Source of the DNA: Metellina segmentata
Taxonomy: Eukaryota; Arthropoda; Arachnida; Araneae; Tetragnathidae
Assembly (NCBI GenBank): GCA_947359465.1
Contig: OX375878.1
Coordinates: 87,704,377-87,768,376 of the forward strand
DNA length: 64,000 nt
Direction of reading: 5' to 3'
The stretch's first letter is position 1. Each line of letters starts with the position of its first letter. Position numbers and translations under genes: made by a program. The notes under the pieces were generated by a model that had not been told where the DNA came from, did not search any database, and saw only the letters and a list, made by a program, of their open reading frames with translations. This document shows positions 59,475-64,000 of the stretch, piece by piece.

Positions 59475-59751
59475 ACTGAGGTAAATATATATATATATAT
59501 ATATATAGCTTAATTCAGTTTAAATTTACAATCTATTTTCGAAAATAAAATAATCTTTTTTTTTCAAAATCTCTAATATCTATATTTTTCCGTAAATATT
59601 CTTATTTTCTAATTGAATCAACTTTAATAAAATAAAACTCAAAATTAATAGCTCGTATTATCCAAGAAAAAAAAAAAAATTTAACTTATTAAAACAATCA
59701 TAAATATTACCCTTAAAAAAAGCATCATCTTGAAAACTTCCGTTGCAAAAA

Positions 59752-60500
59752 ATAGCTGCAGTCTATGTTTAAAACAGTGGCCACCAACTTCGCGCACTTC
59801 TAAAGTCGCCAAAGAAAGAAGTTTTAACGGATTTTGAAAGTACTTTCTAAAATATTCAAAACTAGCCACCGCGTGGCTAGCCCGGCGTTGCCCGTGGTGT
59901 AAAATTTTCCGCAGATTTTAAAACCGTTGAAGATACATTCAATTAAAAAATTATTTGTTAAAGAAAATCATATTTTAGGTAACAAAACTGAAATTTTCAG
60001 CAGATTTCAAATTTGTTGAAATTTTTACTCTCTTTAACGGTTTATGAGATAGAAAAAAGAACTTTGACTTCAGTTAAAAAATTTATCGTCTGACTGGGAA
60101 ATCAATCGCGCAAAATCAAAGCGAAAACGAAAAAAATAATTTTCTCCGCGTTCAGCGGATGAAAAAAACGTTGCGTGATTCCTAACTCTGACTGCAAGGT
60201 CGCATGAGTAGAAAAAGTTCTCAACGTTTGAAAAACCAACGGAGAATAAAACTATGAAATTCATTTTAAAATCTTCTAGATTGAATTTTAAAATTCGCCG
60301 CGATTCAAAAATTGTAAATAATTCGGACTACCTGTGTGCCAAATCTCATTGCTGTAAGTGCCATAGAATCGTCAGGATTTTGCTGCCCCCAAAAAACAAA
60401 CACTTTCTTTTATAATAGTAGAGATGGAAATTTAAACTTTCCCTCTTGCCGAGGTTGTGATAAAAGTCGAAATAACCGAGCATCTTATTTTCTAGTTAAA
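59752..60500 (-). mobile_element. GGTACAGC-family MITE fragment split by a Helitron
   Basis: The left part 59752-59861 holds gcgcacttctaaagtcgcc and actttctaaaatattcaaa. The family sequence resumes after the Helitron at 60425 with actttccctcttgccgaggt. The right boundary is approximate. Confidence 0.5.
59862..60424 (-). mobile_element. Short Helitron of a second family
   Basis: On the minus strand it begins TCTCTACTATTATAAAAGAA at 60424, preceded by A. It ends GCTAGCCACGCGGTGGCTAG at 59862, followed by T. The terminal hairpin includes the CTAG. 563 bp. It interrupts a copy of the GGTACAGC MITE, whose sequence resumes at 60425. Confidence 0.75.
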
Positions 60501-60829
60501 AGAAAAATTACAATAAAAGCTGACCAACTTAAAATATTTCATTTATACCTTTTCCGCCGCATCATGACGTTTCACGGCAACTAGATAACAGCTCCGCAAT
60601 TTTAAGAAAACCGTAGCTTTACCTACGAAATATAAAACTACGTACGCTAACTAGTTCAAAATCCAAGTTCTCCAGGTTTGCCATTAAACTAATAAGCTTC
60701 TCACAAAGGATTCTTTTCAAAAAGGAATTTGCAAGACTTATCAGCTTGCAAAATTTAGGAGTGCAACGTTGGCAATATATGTCTCATTTGGCGCATTTTG
60801 CGTTCATAGAAGACAATGAAAGGGCAAAA

Positions 60830-61102
60830 GTCGGAATATTTTCGTAAAAAATGATAAAAATCGGTCATTTTTTCAAAAATTTACGAAAAGAAAATATTTA
60901 TAAAAGTCGGAAGAATCTCATCCCTGAAATAAGGACAAATTCATACTTTCCTTATTATTATTATTTTTTTTTTTTGCATTTATTCTTTGGCGGTCATTCT
61001 ATGATATAATTTAATTGTGAAGAAAAATTTTTAGAAAAAGCGGAAATTTTCAAGGAAAAAAAAAGCGGAAATCCGCCTAAACGCGGAAGATTTTTACCCC
61101 TG
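60830..61102 (-). mobile_element. Two further hAT-like termini
   Basis: Read on the minus strand, 60926 starts CAGGGATGAGATTCTTCCGA and 61102 starts CAGGGGTAAAAATCTTCCGC. Both are variants of the right end at 62032 (CAGGCATGAGAATCTTCCGC). No partners were found, so they are probably nested or truncated relatives. Confidence 0.5.
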
Positions 61103-61386
61103 TTCCTCTAAGTAATGATGACGGCATATATGACCTAAATTGCCACATAAGTTCGCAACAAAAAAGGATGCAAACGGATTGAAACATCAAGAAACAAGAA
61201 TGGGTTTTTGGATTTCAACTTAAAATGTGCAAAATCATTTTTGTTTAAATTATACTGAATTTCAATTTCGCTAAAAAAAATAATTTTGAATCGAAAGTCA
61301 TCTGTAGGTCACAAATGACTTTCAGAAATTCCTCATTAATTAGGCGCTGAGCGATAACATCGCGACACCGGAAAACCGCGATGCCA

Positions 61387-61764
61387 CGATGACCGCGAGA
61401 TCTGCGCTAGCTAAGGAATGCCTGTGTAAGATCGGAAAAAATCACTATGACCGCGAGATCTGCGCTAGCTAAGTGATGCCTGTGTAAAATTGGGATATCA
61501 CGATGACCGCGAGATCTGCGCCAGCTAAGGGATGCCTGTGTAAGATCGGAAAAAATCGTGATGTCACGATGACCGCGAGATCTGCAGTAGCTAAAGGACG
61601 GCTGAGTAAGATCGGAAAAAATCGCGATGTCACGATGACCGCGAGATCTGCAGTAGCTAAAGGACGGCTGAGTAAGATCGGAAAAAATCGCGATGTCACG
61701 ATGACCGCGAGACCTGCGCTAGCTAAGGAATGGCTGTGTGAGATCGAAAAAAATCGCGATGTCA
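61387..61764 (+). repeat. 66-bp minisatellite, six units
   Basis: Units start at 61387 (58 bp), 61445 (56 bp), 61501, 61567, 61633 and 61699 (66 bp each). Core: cgatgaccgcgagatctgcg and gtaagatcggaaaaaatcgc. Units 4 and 5 look identical. Since 66 divides by three, both strands show repetitive open frames, which I regard as a by-product. Confidence 0.9.
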
Positions 61765-62032
61765 CGATGCATCGCCATCGTGAAACCGATGTGGTTGTCG
61801 TCCTCAAACCGGTTTTTCACGATATATCCATACATCGGCCAGGCCTACCCACTAGTACATCCGGTTCTTCAAATATTGAAATATACACTCATTGGCTAGA
61901 AACACTGATACGTCATATTCTTAAAAAAGGCCAAAATCACGTTAGAAAAACGCGGAAAATTACTAAAAAGCGGAAAAACATGAAAAAAAAACCCTTTTAA
62001 AAGCGGAAATCCGCGGAAGATTCTCATGCCTG

Positions 62033-62110
62033 GTTAGACGGGACTTGAGAAAATTGATCTTATAAGCGGGGTGACCTCATAAAAGGGTGACCATATAGTC
62101 GGTACTGACT
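62033..62110 (-). mobile_element. Tigger terminal piece (right half of split element)
   Basis: Read on the minus strand it begins TACAGTCAGTACCGACTATA followed by TGGTCACCC, a Tigger-like terminus. It runs to the GTTAGACG duplication at 62033-62040. With 54605-54935 it forms the element interrupted by the hAT insertion. Confidence 0.55.
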
Positions 62111-64000
62111 GTACTATAAATTTTTAAGATAATTTAAATTTCTACATCCATGACAATTTTCAATGATAAACTATTTACTGAAGGTATAGATGATTATGTT
62201 TCGTAAAAGTCTGCTAAAAAAAGTTAAGTTGAAATTGCAGAATTCAATTAATCAAAAGTCCCATAATTCTCCAGCAGAACAAGATGGATAAGTTTAAAAT
62301 TTCTAAAATTTCTTTTCCACTGAAAACCTTTTAATTATAAACAAATGTTAAAAGTAAAAAGTAAAAAGAAAACAGCATTAATAATTGGTGTTTCAAGGAA
62401 TATAATTAAATTTTAAACTTGAGATAAACCAAATTATACATAAGTGTAATGCATGCTGAAGACATGTTTTTAAAGGTAGGAAAAATAACAGTGACAAGCA
62501 TACTGCGAAAACAACTTTTTTTATTTGTTCGACAATATACAAAACGATCAATTTCCAGCAAATGCAATGATGTTACAAACAGCAAGAAATACGGCAGAAG
62601 ATTATGGACAATTTCTCAACTCCACATTTCATAAATTATTCATACAAATTGTCAATATGTACAACTAAACACATAATACACATAAAAAATGGATATTTTT
62701 CAAAAGCTCGAAAACTAAGTATTTTTATGGGTATTTTCATGGACTACATTTACATCACTGGAAATTCAACTCTTCAGTGTTGATAATCATACCTTACAAT
62801 TACTAATTGTTGCATGTTTATTCCTAGAGAAATTTAATAAACTTTCTAAATAAAATTTTGTTTTAAAAGAGTATTTCTATGCACTTGGAACTTCTCGATA
62901 AAAATATCAAGTGTAAGTAGAAGAACTTACAAAGAATATAAAAAATTGTAGGAACACTAAAAGGTAAAACATTTTGAGTAAAATATTTTCAATGTTGTTT
63001 CGAAATCAAATTGGAGAATAATACACGCCCATAATTAGGCTTATTAGCTCTAAAATATCATAGTTAAAACATTTTATTTGTATTTTTCAAATTTCCCTTT
63101 CTTTGCAATTTAGGTTAAAAAATAATAAAGATGTGGATTTTTCCCTGATAATCTTCAGATCTGCTTTGAAAAATATGTTAATGTAGCTAAATTTCAGCAC
63201 TTGATTCTTAAGATTTTTGGGTTTCAGTTACCATCTAATGAATTAAATTAAATGTTACCAGATTAATGATCATCATAGAATTTTTTTTTTAAGTTTTTCT
63301 CCTTAGGAAATAAAGTGTAATATGTTATATGATATTTGCGTTTGAATAAAAAACTTTAGGACACTAACGCGAATCTTGTTACATTAAACATAAAAATAAT
63401 TTTAAATATACTTTACACAAGATTGCAAAATGAACAAGTTGGTGCATTGACAGCTGCCTGCAACTTGTGAAAAACTCTTGAAAAATAAGGGTTATATACT
63501 ACTCAATTTTATCAACGTTTACAGCCCTTTAGATAAACAAAAAAATAATTATAATAATTTTTACTAGATTCAAATAAATTTATATTCTTTCATTCACTTA
63601 TATATCAAAATAATAATTCAGATAGTTATTCAATATACTATGAAATTTCTCAAATACTGTTACAGATAAGCACAACATCGTTTAGAAATACAAACACTTG
63701 CAAAACAATTATGGACACCTTTCAAATATTCATCTTTTCAAACTTTACAAATATATACACCATTTACCAGACAAAGCACAACCTGCTGAGGAATTAATCA
63801 ACTGGAAAATTAAGTTTACTCTTTATGTAATTCAATGTAAATTGTTTTTCAATGAGATAAATTAATTACTGAAGAAATGAAGAGACCAAAAACGATAAAA
63901 ATTTAATATTTTGAATTTGGCACTGACAAACCTTGCATTTCCTTTCAATTAGATATGCCTATACCGCTAAGACAATTCAAATCTTCCTTCGTGAGTTTTA
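62111..64000. other. AT-rich intergenic end of the window
   Basis: No coding frame over about 60 residues, no repeat or RNA gene seen. Confidence 0.5.

Larger units (their letters stand above)
54936..62032. mobile_element. 7.1-kb hAT-like insertion with perfect 8-bp target duplication
   Basis: The left end reads (G)CAGGCATGAGAAT at 54936 and the right end, reversed, reads CAGGCATGAGAATCTTCCGC at 62032. The octamer GTTAGACG lies at 54928-54935 and again at 62033-62040, exactly outside. CAGG-type ends with 8-bp duplications point to hAT. Sequence on both sides of the insertion belongs to one Tigger element. I see no hAT transposase; the interior is mostly later insertions (55374-58389, 59170-59474, 59752-60500) and a minisatellite. 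Confidence 0.7.

Noticed and set aside
61387..61764. CRISPR-like array
   Set aside because: Units are contiguous with no distinct spacers and the DNA is eukaryotic.
61469..62000. Repetitive 112- and 165-aa frames on both strands
   Set aside because: By-products of the 66-bp minisatellite rather than a gene.

Overview
The window looks like AT-rich arthropod nuclear DNA. It has spliced genes with GT-AG introns, an insect-type gustatory receptor, and many eukaryotic transposons (SINEs, Helitrons, Tc1/mariner, Tigger, hAT, Harbinger and piggyBac-like elements, one LINE). My best guess is an arachnid, probably a spider. That rests on the style of the repeats and of the LINE RNase H domain, not on a decisive marker.

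There are two convincing host genes, both on the + strand. The first is a two-finger GATA transcription factor. Its five coding exons (2725-4522, 14969-15153, 20670-20795, 23166-23292, 30189-30535) join in frame to exactly 861 codons including the stop (860 aa). The second is a chemosensory gustatory-receptor-like seven-pass membrane protein in one long exon (37596-38801), about 7 kb downstream. Nothing suggests the two work together. Two small pieces may be exons of host or transposon genes: a lysine-rich exon on the minus strand (50427-50647) and the start of a THAP zinc finger (51758-51829).

Layout: 1-2724 is non-coding and includes a small TTAA-flanked MITE. The GATA introns (4.5-30.2 kb) are filled with tRNA-headed SINEs, four copies of one Helitron family, piggyBac-like MITEs, a Tigger-like MITE holding a SINE and a Helitron, a decayed hAT transposase and a Harbinger MITE. 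Between 30.9 and 37.5 kb lie Tc1/mariner remnants, a perfect TA-centred palindrome and local tandem repeats. From 38.8 to 54 kb there is a 5'-truncated LINE with an 88-bp target duplication, a hAT MITE, a Harbinger element that keeps only a MADF gene, and head-to-head copies of a MITE with long terminal repeats. From 54.4 to 62.1 kb there is a nest: a Tigger transposon is split by a 7.1-kb hAT-like insertion with a perfect 8-bp duplication. That insertion holds a 3-kb transposon of a type I cannot classify, further MITEs, a Helitron and a minisatellite. From 62.1 to 64 kb I see nothing.

The most unusual items are the unclassified 3-kb transposon, the SINE family that carries three different tRNA-like heads on one body, the MADF-only Harbinger element, and the readable order of nested insertions. 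All boundaries were read by eye. Repeat boundaries without target-site duplications are approximate.
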